From the NCBI GenBank assembly GCA_963720735.1, contig CAVRGL010000010.1:434001-498000 (forward strand): a DNA stretch of 64,000 nt. The letters are read 5' to 3'. The stretch's first letter is position 1, and each line of letters starts with the position of its first letter. A program made the position numbers and the translations under genes. This DNA comes from JBBRHQ01 sp963720735 (GTDB taxonomy: Bacteria > Actinomycetota > Thermoleophilia > Solirubrobacterales > 70-9). The notes under the pieces were generated by a model that made no database searches, was not told the DNA's origin, and saw nothing but the letters and a program-made list of their open reading frames with translations. Shown piece by piece: positions 7,812 through 16,190 of the stretch.

Positions 7812-8762
7812 TCACGCGGACGGGTCCAGGAGGAGCTTGCCGGTGGTCTTCCGTCCGGCCAGCTCGCGGTGCGCCCGCTGGACGTCGGAGAGCGGATAGA
7901 CGCCGCCGATCACCGCCTTCAGCTCCCCCGCCGCGGCCGCGCCGTAGACCTCCTCGAGGCCCTCCCGCAGCAGGTCGATGCGGCTGAACAGATGGACGAG
8001 CCAGAAGCCGACGACCGCGCGGCTGTTTCGCATCAGGTGACCGGTCTTCACCTGGTTCTCCTCGCGGGAGGCGATCCCGAAGGTGACCAGCCGCCCGAAG
8101 GGCGCCAGCGAGCGCAGGCTCTGCTCGAAAGCCTCTCCCCCGGCCATCTCGAGGACGACGTCGACCTGCTCGCCGCCGTTCGCCTCGAGAATCGCCTCGT
8201 GCAGGTCCCCGGCACGAGAGTCGGCCACCGCGTCGGCACCGAGCCCGAGCACCATCTCCCGCTTCTCGGGGCTCGAGGCGAGGCCGATCACCCGGCCCGC
8301 CCCCATCCGCTTTGCGAGCTGGACCGCGAGGCTGCCGGTGCCGCCCGCCGCGGCGTGGACGACGACGCTCTCGCCGGGCTGAAGGTCGGCCGAGATCCTC
8401 AGGATGCTCCGCGCCGTCAGCCCCTGGAGCAGCAGGGCCGCGGCCTGGTCGTCGTCGACCGAGTCCGGTACCGGCACCAGGGAGGCGTCCGGGACGGCCA
8501 CCCGCTCGGCGTAGCCGCCGTTCATCAGCAGGGCCGCGACCCGGCGGCCGTCGGGCGTGGTACCGCTGACCTCGCCACCGGGGGTCAGCGGCAGCTGCTG
8601 TTCGGCGAGGTAGTCGTTGCGCGTCACGTGGGTGTCGGCGAAGTTGACCCCGGCCCGCGATACGGTGATCAGGGTGTGCCCCTCGGGCACCTCCGGGTCG
8701 GGAAGCTCGGCGTGCTCGAGCACCTCGGGGCCGCCGAAATCGCTCATCTGGATAGCCTTCAC
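7812..8762 (-). CDS. Zinc-type alcohol dehydrogenase-like / quinone oxidoreductase (MDR family)
   Basis: A 316-residue medium-chain dehydrogenase/reductase with GTG start at 8762. The N-terminal GroES-like domain begins MKAIQMSDFGGPEVLE. The Rossmann nucleotide motif AAAGGTGSLAVQLAKRMGAG is clear near residue 135. The Cys/His residues of catalytic and structural zinc sites are absent, which fits the NADPH:quinone oxidoreductase subgroup. The C-terminal AHRELAGRKTTGKLLL is typical of this group. It diverges from the PfkB kinase gene. Likely substrates are quinones or enones; the physiological one is unknown. Confidence 0.88.
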   Translation of the reverse strand: MKAIQMSDFGGPEVLEHAELPDPEVPEGHTLITVSRAGVNFADTHVTRNDYLAEQQLPLTPGGEVSGTTPDGRRVAALLMNGGYAERVAVPDASLVPVPDSVDDDQAAALLLQGLTARSILRISADLQPGESVVVHAAAGGTGSLAVQLAKRMGAGRVIGLASSPEKREMVLGLGADAVADSRAGDLHEAILEANGGEQVDVVLEMAGGEAFEQSLRSLAPFGRLVTFGIASREENQVKTGHLMRNSRAVVGFWLVHLFSRIDLLREGLEEVYGAAAAGELKAVIGGVYPLSDVQRAHRELAGRKTTGKLLLDPSA

Positions 8763-8825
8763 GGCCGCCTAGTCTCCCCTAGCGGCGCAACGAGTGTCGC
8801 CTGACCCTGCCTTGGAGGAAGAGCC

Positions 8826-9746
8826 GTGTCCCTGACCGTCGTCGGATCGATCGCCTTCGATTCCGTCAAGACCCCATTCGGAGAGCGCGACCGTATGCTC
8901 GGGGGGTCCGCAGTCCACTTCTCGCTCGCGGCCAGCTTCTTCACCGAGGTGCGCGTTGTCGGCCCCGTCGGCGATGACTTCGGCAGCGAGCAGTTCAGCG
9001 TGCTCGAGGGCCGCGGGGTCAACACGGACGACATCGAGCGGGTGCCGGGCGGGCGCACCTTCTTCTGGAGGGGCCACTACGAGTTCGACCTCAACACCGC
9101 CCACACCGAAGACACCCAGCTCAACGTGTTCGGCGATTTCGCCCCGAAGCTCTCCGAGGGCTCGCGCAACGCGGAGATGCTCTTCCTCGCCAACATCCAG
9201 CCCGACCTCCAGCGCGAGGTCCGCGGCCAGTGCCGCAACGCGGGCTTCGCGGCGCTCGACTCGATGAACCTCTGGATCGAGACCGCGAGGGACTCCCTGC
9301 TGGCCACGATCGGCGAGGTCGACTGCGTGATCGTCAACGACGCCGAGATCCGTGAGCTTACCCGCGAGCCGAACCTGGCCAAGGCGGCACGGGCGGTGAT
9401 GGAGCTGGGGCCGAGCGCTGTCGTCGCCAAGCAGGGCGAGTACGGGGCGGCGCTGTTCACCGAGGACGGGTTCTTCGCGCTCCCGGGGTTCCCGCTCGAG
9501 GACGTCCGCGACCCGACCGGTGCAGGCGACAGCTTCGCCGGCGGCTTCCTCGGCTACCTGCACGGCACAGACGGCGATCTCGACGAAACCGAGCTGCGGC
9601 GGGCGATGGGATATGGCACGGTGCTCGCCTCCTACAACGTCGAGCAGTTCGGGACCGAGCGGGTTGCCGCTCTGACCAGGACGGAGATCGACGAGCGCTT
9701 CGAGCACCTGCGGGCGATGACCCAGTTCGAGCGCCTGCCGGCCTGA
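8826..9746 (+). CDS. PfkB/ribokinase-family carbohydrate kinase
   Basis: A 306-residue kinase starting at GTG 8826, 7 nt after a GGAGGAAG ribosome-binding site. The N-terminal lid region reads VVGSIAFDSVKTPFG and LGGSAVHFSLAASFF. The C-terminal PfkB signature 2, DPTGAGDSFAGGFLG, supplies the anion hole and the catalytic Asp. The family phosphorylates sugars, nucleosides or similar alcohols with ATP; nothing here identifies the substrate. The gene stands alone and converges on the UbiA-like gene with one base between them. Confidence 0.88.
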   Translation: MSLTVVGSIAFDSVKTPFGERDRMLGGSAVHFSLAASFFTEVRVVGPVGDDFGSEQFSVLEGRGVNTDDIERVPGGRTFFWRGHYEFDLNTAHTEDTQLNVFGDFAPKLSEGSRNAEMLFLANIQPDLQREVRGQCRNAGFAALDSMNLWIETARDSLLATIGEVDCVIVNDAEIRELTREPNLAKAARAVMELGPSAVVAKQGEYGAALFTEDGFFALPGFPLEDVRDPTGAGDSFAGGFLGYLHGTDGDLDETELRRAMGYGTVLASYNVEQFGTERVAALTRTEIDERFEHLRAMTQFERLPA

Positions 9747-9747
9747 G

Positions 9748-10488
9748 CTAGGCGCGAACCGCAAGCAGGCCGAGCGCGAGCATCGGCACCGCCACCGATA
9801 GCGCGCGAAGCGCCCCGTCAAGGGGGGCGGCCAAAACCGCCGCGTCGAGGGCGCGCGCGGTGCCGTCAGCGAAATGCTGGCGGCCCTCGAGCGCGACCGT
9901 ACGCCGCCGCAACTCGCGCACCGGCGTCGAGAGCCGCCTCTGGGCGACGCTGAGCCAGAAGCAGCCGAGCACCGCGGCGACCCCGGCGAGCGCCTCCGCT
10001 GCGGAGTGGATGCCCAGGGCGTTGGCCCACCAGCCGGTCAGAGCGGGGAAAGCGCCCCAGGCCGCGGCGAACCACCAGCCGGTGTGGAAGCGCCCGCCGA
10101 ACAGCTCGAGGCTGTAGGCGGGAACGAGGAAGCCGCCGAGCAGGATGAGCGGGATCAGGGTCGGTGAGACGACGGCGGCCCCGGCACACCCGATCGCCAG
10201 CGCCGCCAGGAGTCCGAAGGCGCCGATCCCCTTAAGCGCGCGATCCGAGAGCCGGGTCCCGAGGGGGCGACCGTTGAGCTCGTCGAAGGCGTGGGCGCCG
10301 ATGCCGACGGCGCAGAAGAAGGCGAGCAGCGCCCAGGCGAGCCGGCTCCAGTGGACCTCTGGCGCCGCGGCCGCCCCGATCGCCACGTAGCTGAGGTGCC
10401 AGAGGGTGTAGGGCGGGTGGAGGATCGTGACCAGGTCACGCCAGCCGCCCGGCGCGAGGGCGTAGAAGGCCGGGCGCTCAGCTTCCAC
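9748..10488 (-). CDS. UbiA-like membrane protein with degenerate prenyltransferase motif
   Basis: A 246-residue polytopic membrane protein (about seven hydrophobic helices) with a GTG start at 10488. Residues near 70 read FDELNGRPLGTRLSDRAL, which resembles the UbiA pattern Asn-Asp-x-x-Asp-x-x-x-Asp followed by Thr-Arg-x-Arg-Pro, but with Asn-Gly in place of one of the acidic pairs. It may be a divergent UbiA enzyme or an inactive relative. It overlaps the upstream methyltransferase gene by 11 bp, so the two probably act on the same lipid or quinone. I do not recognise a characterised orthologue. Confidence 0.7.
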   Translation of the reverse strand: MEAERPAFYALAPGGWRDLVTILHPPYTLWHLSYVAIGAAAAPEVHWSRLAWALLAFFCAVGIGAHAFDELNGRPLGTRLSDRALKGIGAFGLLAALAIGCAGAAVVSPTLIPLILLGGFLVPAYSLELFGGRFHTGWWFAAAWGAFPALTGWWANALGIHSAAEALAGVAAVLGCFWLSVAQRRLSTPVRELRRRTVALEGRQHFADGTARALDAAVLAAPLDGALRALSVAVPMLALGLLAVRA

Positions 10489-11209
10489 GCCGGGTTCCCC
10501 AGATCACGATTCCGGCACCGAGGCTCATCGTCCTGTGGCGCACCTCGCCGATCCCCGCCTGATCCCAGCTCTCGAGCTGTCGCTCGAGCGGAAAGTGCTC
10601 GTAGAAGCCCTCGATGCTCGGCCCGAGAAAGCTGCCCACCCGCTGCCAGTCGCGCGAGGCAAGCCGGCCGAGGAGCGGCAGCACCAATCTCGTGTAGGCG
10701 CGCCACGGCGCCAGGAACGGCGGACGAGGGACGCTGAACTCGAGACAGGCGACCCGCCCGCCGGGCCGTACCACACGTGCCAGCTCCCGCATAGTCGCGT
10801 CGGGATCGTCGACATAGCGAAGCAGATAGGTGAAGGTGAGATGGTCGAACTCCGCGTCCGCGAAGGGCAGCGTTTCGGCCTCGCCGCAGACGAGCTCCAC
10901 CCGCCTCGCCAGGCTTTGATCGGCCTCCAGCTTCGAGCGTGCCCGGGAGAGCATCGCCTGGCTCTGGTCAAGGCCAACGACCTCGCACCGGTAGCGACGG
11001 ACGAGCGCCCGGGCGACCAGCCCGGTCCCGCTGGCTACGTCGAGCACCCGCTCGCCGGGGGCGGCGTCAACAGCATTCACCATCGCCCGGCGCCAGCGCG
11101 GATCCTGGAAGAAGGAAAGCGCCGCCCCGAGCTCGTCGTAGCGCGCCGGCAGTCCCTCGAACAGCTCGAGCGCATGAAGCTTGCGTGCAGACCTCGTCGC
11201 GGACACCAC
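10478..11209 (-). CDS. UbiE/MenG-like class I SAM methyltransferase
   Basis: About 243 residues. Two consecutive GTG codons at 11209 and 11206 are the best starts; the longer frame upstream reads through the citrate synthase promoter. Motif I is VLDVASGTGLVARALV, followed by VVGLDQSQAML, the acidic post-I strand VELVCGEAETLPFAD, and the motif VVRPGGRVACLEFSVP typical of ubiquinone/menaquinone C-methyltransferases. The C-terminal HRTMSLGAGIVIWGT also fits UbiE/MenG (usual end GGIVAIHRG or similar). Demethylmenaquinone methylation is possible, but with the overlapping UbiA-like gene a different prenyl lipid is equally likely. Confidence 0.8.
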   Translation of the reverse strand: MVSATRSARKLHALELFEGLPARYDELGAALSFFQDPRWRRAMVNAVDAAPGERVLDVASGTGLVARALVRRYRCEVVGLDQSQAMLSRARSKLEADQSLARRVELVCGEAETLPFADAEFDHLTFTYLLRYVDDPDATMRELARVVRPGGRVACLEFSVPRPPFLAPWRAYTRLVLPLLGRLASRDWQRVGSFLGPSIEGFYEHFPLERQLESWDQAGIGEVRHRTMSLGAGIVIWGTRRGS

Positions 11210-11291
11210 GACGAAGGGTTCCAGATCCGCTCCGGCCGGCAGTGGGGAGGTGCGATACTGGCGCCTCGCCTTTCGAGGAAGAGGAGACGCG

Positions 11292-12677
11292 ATGGCAATC
11301 GAGCAGCGGACCCAGAACGTTTCGGTCGACGGCGCCGGGAAACCGGGCAGCGAATCGCTCACCGTCACCGACAACCGCACCGACAAGACCTACGAGCTGC
11401 CGATCACCGACGGCACGGTGAAGACCATGGACCTGAGGCAGATCAAGGTCTCAGAGGACGACTTCGGGCTGATGGGGTATGACCCCGGCTTCACCAACAC
11501 CGCCTCCTGCCGCTCGGCGATCACCTACATCGACGGCGAGGCGGGGATCCTCCAGCACCGCGGCTACCCGATCGAGCAGCTCTGCGAGCAGGCCACCTAC
11601 CTCGAGGTCGCCTACCTGCTGGTCTACGGCGAGCTGCCGACCCAGGCCCAGCTCGACCTCTGGACCCACGACGTCACCCACCACACCTTCGTCCACGAGG
11701 ACATCAAGAAGTTCCTCGAGGGCTTCCGCTACGACGCCCATCCGATGGGGATGCTGCTGGCCTCGGTTGGTGCGCTCTCGACCTTCTATCCCGACGCGAA
11801 GAAGCTCGACGACCCCGAGGAGCGCTACCTGGCGACGATCAGGCTGATCGCCAAGATGCCGACCCTGGCCGCATTCTCCTACCGCCACAACATGGGCCTG
11901 CCCTACGTCTATCCCGACAACGATCTCTCCTACCCGGAGAACTTCCTCGCGATGCTGTTCAAGATGACCGAGGCGAAGTACAAGCCGGACGAGCGGCTGG
12001 CCCGGGCGCTCGACGTGCTCTTCATCCTCCACGCCGACCACGAGCAGAACTGCTCCACGAGCGCGGTGCGCGTGGTCGGCTCCTCCGACGTCGACCCCTA
12101 CTCGGCGGTGGCGGCGGGGATCGCTGCGCTCTACGGTCCGCTTCACGGCGGCGCCAACGAGGCGGTGCTGCGGATGCTGCGGCGGATCGAGTCCGTCGAG
12201 AACATCCCCGACTTCCTCGAGGGCGTGAAGAAGCGCGAGGAGCGGCTGATGGGATTCGGCCACCGCGTCTACAAGAACTACGACCCGCGGGCGAGGATCA
12301 TCAAGAAGCACATGGACGGGGTGATGGAGGCGACCGCCTACAACCCCCTGGTGGAGATCGCGACCGAGCTGGAGAAGCGCGCCCTCGACGACGAGTACTT
12401 CACCTCGCGCAAGCTCTACCCGAACGTCGACTTCTACTCGGGGATCATCTATGAGGCGCTTCGCATACCCACCGAGATGTTCACGGTGATCTTCGCCATC
12501 CCCCGCACCTCCGGCTGGATCGCCCAGTGGCTGGAGATGAACGACGACGCGGAGCAGAAGATCGCCCGGCCGCGGCAGATTTACACGGGTGATCGCGACG
12601 TCGACTACGTGCCGATATCCGAGCGCAGCGGCCCGGAGACGATCGAAGGCCCGCCGGCGCGACGGCCCGGCGGCTGA
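11292..12677 (+). CDS. gltA: Citrate synthase (type II-like, long N-terminus)
   Basis: A 461-residue citrate synthase starting at ATG 11292 behind GGAAGAGGAGA. The short beta-rich N-terminus (SLTVTDNRTDKTYELPITDG) is typical of the longer bacterial type. Catalytic regions are HADHEQNCSTSAVR (first His), GPLHGGANEAVLRML (second His), GFGHRVYKNYDPRARI and KLYPNVDFYSGI (catalytic Asp). It condenses acetyl-CoA with oxaloacetate at the entry to the TCA cycle. Aconitase and the 2-oxoglutarate dehydrogenase fusion lie within 16 kb. The promoter region holds a GATACT-like -10 upstream of a leader of about 40 nt. Confidence 0.95.
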   Translation: MAIEQRTQNVSVDGAGKPGSESLTVTDNRTDKTYELPITDGTVKTMDLRQIKVSEDDFGLMGYDPGFTNTASCRSAITYIDGEAGILQHRGYPIEQLCEQATYLEVAYLLVYGELPTQAQLDLWTHDVTHHTFVHEDIKKFLEGFRYDAHPMGMLLASVGALSTFYPDAKKLDDPEERYLATIRLIAKMPTLAAFSYRHNMGLPYVYPDNDLSYPENFLAMLFKMTEAKYKPDERLARALDVLFILHADHEQNCSTSAVRVVGSSDVDPYSAVAAGIAALYGPLHGGANEAVLRMLRRIESVENIPDFLEGVKKREERLMGFGHRVYKNYDPRARIIKKHMDGVMEATAYNPLVEIATELEKRALDDEYFTSRKLYPNVDFYSGIIYEALRIPTEMFTVIFAIPRTSGWIAQWLEMNDDAEQKIARPRQIYTGDRDVDYVPISERSGPETIEGPPARRPGG

Positions 12678-12717
12678 GCACCCCGGGGCAACGCGGCGCG
12701 GGCGCTAAGGTGCGCCG

Positions 12718-13068
12718 GTGTCCGTCTGGAAGTTGACGGTGCGCCACGGCTCCGAGGTCAGGCGACGGCGGTTCGACGACCTCGACGCCGCCCTGCGGGA
12801 GGCCCGCCGGGAGGTCGAGGAGCTGCGCGCCGAGGGACCGCTCGGGAAGGTCTCGATGCTGCGGGACTTCGAGCCCGCGGCCCAGGTCCAGGCGCGCCTC
12901 GAGATCTCAGGCAAGGGCCTGCTCCGACCCCCGACCGCGGGGGTCGACCTGCGCGGCGACGGCAGCCTGGTGGCCTTCTCCGGCTCGCTGGCCCGCGAGG
13001 AGCTGAAGCCCAGCGACGGCGAGGGCCCCTTCGAGCTGGTCCGCCGGGCGCTAGAGCCGTCGTCGTGA
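12718..13068 (+). CDS. Hypothetical protein, coupled to the next gene
   Basis: A 116-residue soluble protein starting at GTG 12718, 6 nt after a TAAGGT -10-like box, so its message is probably leaderless. It begins with a beta-strand segment, then a charged helix rich in Arg and Glu (residues 18-42), then more strands. No known motif was recognised. Its stop overlaps the GTG of the following gene (GTGA), so the two are translated together and probably function together. Confidence 0.6.
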   Translation: MSVWKLTVRHGSEVRRRRFDDLDAALREARREVEELRAEGPLGKVSMLRDFEPAAQVQARLEISGKGLLRPPTAGVDLRGDGSLVAFSGSLAREELKPSDGEGPFELVRRALEPSS

Positions 13069-13382
13069 ACGCCAAGTTCGAGGTACCCGAGGGCAGCGTC
13101 GCCGCCGGGCGCCGCGTCAGGCTGCCGCCGGGGGCGGAGCCGCCGTTCGTCGTCTTCATCAACGGCGTGCGCCAGCAACTCGGCGCCGACTACGAGATCC
13201 ACAGCGGCGAGGTCGTCTTCTCGCGCCCGATCCTCAAGGAGAAGAAGCTCGGGGGCATCCGCTGGCTCTCGATGCTGGTCGGAGTCGCCGGCACCTACCG
13301 AAAGCACGAGACAGTCGACGTCCAGTTCACCCGCGGCGGCAAGACCGACCTGGTCTCCGACCTGCCGGTGCTGCCGGACTGA
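13065..13382 (+). CDS. Hypothetical beta-rich protein, partner of the preceding gene
   Basis: A 105-residue protein starting at GTG 13065, overlapping the previous stop by 4 bp. Residues 27-52 (PFVVFINGVRQQLGADYEIH, then VVFSRPI) match a beta-sandwich pattern seen in phage fibre and other secreted structural proteins, where Asn-Gly-x-x-Gln is followed by Asp-Tyr-x-Ile. There is no signal peptide or membrane helix. Function is unknown and the phage-like resemblance is weak. No other phage genes are near. Confidence 0.6.
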   Translation: MNAKFEVPEGSVAAGRRVRLPPGAEPPFVVFINGVRQQLGADYEIHSGEVVFSRPILKEKKLGGIRWLSMLVGVAGTYRKHETVDVQFTRGGKTDLVSDLPVLPD

Positions 13383-13429
13383 GCGCTGGCCCGCCGATCC
13401 GGCACTTGAGGGGCCGGACTGGCGAGCGG

Positions 13430-13478
13430 GTCGAGTGGACGATTTCAGCAGATAGGGAGCGGATTTCGGCCACTCGAC
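13430..13478. repeat. Intergenic palindrome, family 1 copy 1
   Basis: GTCGAGTGGACG at 13430-13441 and CGGCCACTCGAC at 13467-13478 form a 12-bp inverted repeat with one mismatch around a 25-nt loop. A closely similar element occurs at 22601-22649, sharing the loop core TCAGCAG. It lies between two genes that converge (13382 plus, 13526 minus), so a bidirectional terminator role is plausible. Confidence 0.6.
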
Positions 13479-13525
13479 GATGGCCCGCCATCGCTCCGAG
13501 TCAACGCGACCCGCCGGCGCCTGGT

Positions 13526-14497
13526 CTAGTTGAACACGTAGAGCAGCAGGAAGGCGATCAGGGCGAAGGTCGCCCCGGCGGCGAGGATCCCCTTGTCCTC
13601 GGCGACGATCGCCGCGGTCGAGCGGTCGTCGGAGCGGTCGTAGATCAGGTAGAGGTAGCGGAAGATGCCGTAGACGACCGGGGGGATGGTGAGCATCATC
13701 TCGCTGCCGATCAGCGGCGAGTTGACGGTGTAGATCGCGTAGCTGATCACCGTTCCGGTGGTGACCAGGGAGACCATCTGGTCGAGGAAGGGGAGGGAGT
13801 AGTGCTCGAGCACCGGCCGGGAGCTGGTGCCCTCGTGCAGCTCGGAGACCGCCTCCTGGCGGCGCTTGGTGAAGCCGAGGAACAGGGCCAGCATCCCGGT
13901 GCAGAGGATCAGCCACTCGGAGGCGTGGGCGTCGACCGCCTCGGCACCGGCGACGACCCGCAGGATGAACAGCCCGGCGAGGGTCATCACGTCGATGATC
14001 ACCACCTGCTTCAGCCCGAAGCTGTAGGCGAGCTGGGCGACCCCGTAGCCCAGCACCATCAGGCCGACCTGCCAGTTGACGGTGGCGAAGGCGAGGGCGA
14101 GGGCGCCGAGCGCGAGGGCGGCGGCGAGGGTCACCGCGGTCGCCTCGGAGAGCTCGCCGGCGGCGATCGGCCGGAAGCGCTTCTTCGGGTGCTTGCGGTC
14201 GAGCTCGACGTCGTTGAGGTCGTTGATGAAGTAGCCGGCGCTGGAGACCGCGCAGAAGGCGATGAAGGCGAGGGTCGCCTCCAGCACGGCGTGGGCGTCG
14301 TTGAACTGGCCCGAGAAGAGCAGGCCGGCGAAGACGAGGACGTTCTTGATCCACTCGTGCGGGCGGGCGGTCTTCAGCGCGGCCCGGGGGGGCGAACGCC
14401 TCGCGCGGGGCGGCATCGGCGGGCCCTTCGGCGGCGCAGCCTCGCCCTCGCTGCCGCCGGGGCCGACGGTGGGGTGTTCCTCGGTGATCGTTTCCAT
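13526..14497 (-). CDS. UbiA-family prenyltransferase, decaprenyl-phosphate phosphoribosyltransferase type
   Basis: A 323-residue membrane protein with ATG 14497. After a Pro-rich cytosolic N-terminus of about 40 residues come some eight helices. The first Asp-rich motif, FINDLNDVELDRKHPKKR followed by FRPIA, matches decaprenylphosphoryl-5-phosphoribose synthase (Rv3806c) more closely than quinone-type UbiA. The known enzyme moves phosphoribose from PRPP to polyprenyl phosphate, making a pentose donor for cell envelope glycans. It lies last in a minus-strand run after the fatty acyl-CoA reductase and the ADPS-like genes, 73 bp from the latter. Whether it belongs functionally to that pathway is unclear. 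Confidence 0.82.
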   Translation of the reverse strand: METITEEHPTVGPGGSEGEAAPPKGPPMPPRARRSPPRAALKTARPHEWIKNVLVFAGLLFSGQFNDAHAVLEATLAFIAFCAVSSAGYFINDLNDVELDRKHPKKRFRPIAAGELSEATAVTLAAALALGALALAFATVNWQVGLMVLGYGVAQLAYSFGLKQVVIIDVMTLAGLFILRVVAGAEAVDAHASEWLILCTGMLALFLGFTKRRQEAVSELHEGTSSRPVLEHYSLPFLDQMVSLVTTGTVISYAIYTVNSPLIGSEMMLTIPPVVYGIFRYLYLIYDRSDDRSTAAIVAEDKGILAAGATFALIAFLLLYVFN

Positions 14498-14570
14498 GGC
14501 AGGAGCCGGCGGCCTGTGCCGGCGATCGCCGGCGTCGCTCAGGACGGTCGCGAAAGCGTAGCGCCGACGG

Positions 14571-16190
14571 TCACTCGAAAAGCACCCCGGGGTTCATGAT
14601 CCCGCTCGGGTCGACCGCCCGCTTCGCCCCGCGCAGGGCGGCGGCGAAGGCCGGCGGCCGCTGGCGCTCGTAGAAGGGCCGGTGGTCGCGCCCGACCGCG
14701 TGATGGTGGGTGATCGTCCCGCCGGCGGCGACGATCGCCTCGGAGACCGCGGCCTTGACCTCGTCCCATTGCTCGACCTCGCCTCCCCGTACCGCCGGGG
14801 CGATCACCGTGTAGTAGGGCGCCGGGCCGTTGGGATAGACGTGGGTGAAGCGGCAGCTGACGCGGGCCGAGCCCGGGCCCTCCACGGGGGATCCGGATGC
14901 CTCGGCCAGCGCCCGCCGGGCCGTCTCCATCACGTCGGCGTGAAAGCCCTCGAAGCGCTCCCAGGTGATCGCCGTCTCGAAGGTCTCAGATAGCACTCCG
15001 CAGGCGACCATCGAGTCGCGCAGGTAGGGGATCCGCAGGAAGGCCGAGCGCCACTCCTCCACCGCCCCCTCCGCCTCGCCTGAGGATGCGGACTCTCCGG
15101 GCTCCTCCCTCACCTCTCCGCCGTGGTCCCGGGCGATCTCCAGGGCCCGCTGGAGCGGCCACCCCACCTCGTGGTGCGCCGACTCGAAGCCGAGCACGAG
15201 GATCGCCTCGCCCCCGCCTCCGGCGAACATCTCGGCCTCGAGCTCGTCGAGGAGGCGGCAGTTCGACGGGTGAAGGCCCGACTGCGAGATCTCCCTGACC
15301 GCCTCCGCGCCCGCCGCGAAGCCGTCGAAGCCGACCGCCCGCGAGACTTTGAAGCGGGGACGCTCGCGGACCCGCACCCATGCCTCCGTGATCACCCCGA
15401 AGATCCCCTCCGAGCCGAGCAGCATCCGGTCGGGCGAGGGGCCCGCCCCCGAGCCCGGCAAACGCCTGCTTGCCCAGGTCCCCCGCGGGGTCAGCGCCCG
15501 CACCGAGGAGACGAGATCATCGATGTGGGTCTCCAGGGTCGCGAAGTGCCCGCCGGCCCGGGTCGCTATCCAGCCGCCGAGGGTGGAGAACTCGAAGGAC
15601 TGCGGGAAGTGGCGCAGGGTCAGACCGTGCTCGCGGAGCTGGCGCTCGAGCGTGGGCCCTGTGGCGCCCGCCTGGATCCGGGCCGCGAGGGAGACCGGGT
15701 CGACCTCGAGAACGCGGTCGAGCCGGCGCAGGTCGAGGGCGACCACCGGCTCATCCTCGCCGAGTCGCACCTCGACGCCGCCGACCACACTGGTGCCTCC
15801 GCCGAAGGGGACCACGGCCGCCCCCTGCTCCTCGCACCAGGCGAGCACCAGCTCGACCTCGGACTCGTCCGCGGGGAAGGCGACCAGGTCGGGCGGGTTG
15901 GGAAACTCGCCTCGGAAGCCGCGGACGACGTCGCGGTAGGCCTTGCCCAGCCCGTGCGAGACGCGCTCGTAGCGCCCGTTGCTGAACAGGCCAGCGAACG
16001 ACCCGGGCGGCTTCAGCCGCGGGGGGCGGAGCTCGACCTCCTCCAACCCGACCGGCTCCGCGACCGGGGGGCCGCCGAAGCCGAGGCGCTCCGCGGCCGC
16101 GGCGGCGGTCGCCTCCAGCTCCGCCCTCGAGGGCCACTGGTCCTCATACCCCCACCCCCAGTGCTTGAGCCGTCGCTCGGGCCCTACCAG
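14571..16190 (-). CDS. Alkyldihydroxyacetonephosphate synthase-like FAD-binding oxidoreductase
   Basis: The FAD-binding PCMH domain (FPADESEVELVLAWCEE, VPFGGGTSVVGG, GWIATRAGGHFATLETHIDD, MLLGSEGIFGVITEA) and the C-terminal cap with the tri-His motif ITHHHAVGRDHRPFYERQ follow alkyl-DHAP synthase (AGPS) in order. AGPS replaces the acyl chain of acyl-DHAP by a fatty alcohol, forming an ether bond. The first canonical start is TTG 16046, but the frame upstream encodes KHWGWGYEDQWPSRAEL, the usual N-terminus of this family, with no ATG, GTG or TTG. A CTG at 16190-16188 with AAGGG six bases before it is the best start and overlaps the reductase stop codon. Other VAO-family oxidases are the alternative. 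Confidence 0.82.
   Translation of the reverse strand: MVGPERRLKHWGWGYEDQWPSRAELEATAAAAAERLGFGGPPVAEPVGLEEVELRPPRLKPPGSFAGLFSNGRYERVSHGLGKAYRDVVRGFRGEFPNPPDLVAFPADESEVELVLAWCEEQGAAVVPFGGGTSVVGGVEVRLGEDEPVVALDLRRLDRVLEVDPVSLAARIQAGATGPTLERQLREHGLTLRHFPQSFEFSTLGGWIATRAGGHFATLETHIDDLVSSVRALTPRGTWASRRLPGSGAGPSPDRMLLGSEGIFGVITEAWVRVRERPRFKVSRAVGFDGFAAGAEAVREISQSGLHPSNCRLLDELEAEMFAGGGGEAILVLGFESAHHEVGWPLQRALEIARDHGGEVREEPGESASSGEAEGAVEEWRSAFLRIPYLRDSMVACGVLSETFETAITWERFEGFHADVMETARRALAEASGSPVEGPGSARVSCRFTHVYPNGPAPYYTVIAPAVRGGEVEQWDEVKAAVSEAIVAAGGTITHHHAVGRDHRPFYERQRPPAFAAALRGAKRAVDPSGIMNPGVLFE

Noticed and set aside
13065..13382. Prophage remnant suggested by the fibre-like pattern
   Set aside because: There is no integrase, terminase, capsid or tail gene nearby, and the neighbouring genes are core metabolism.
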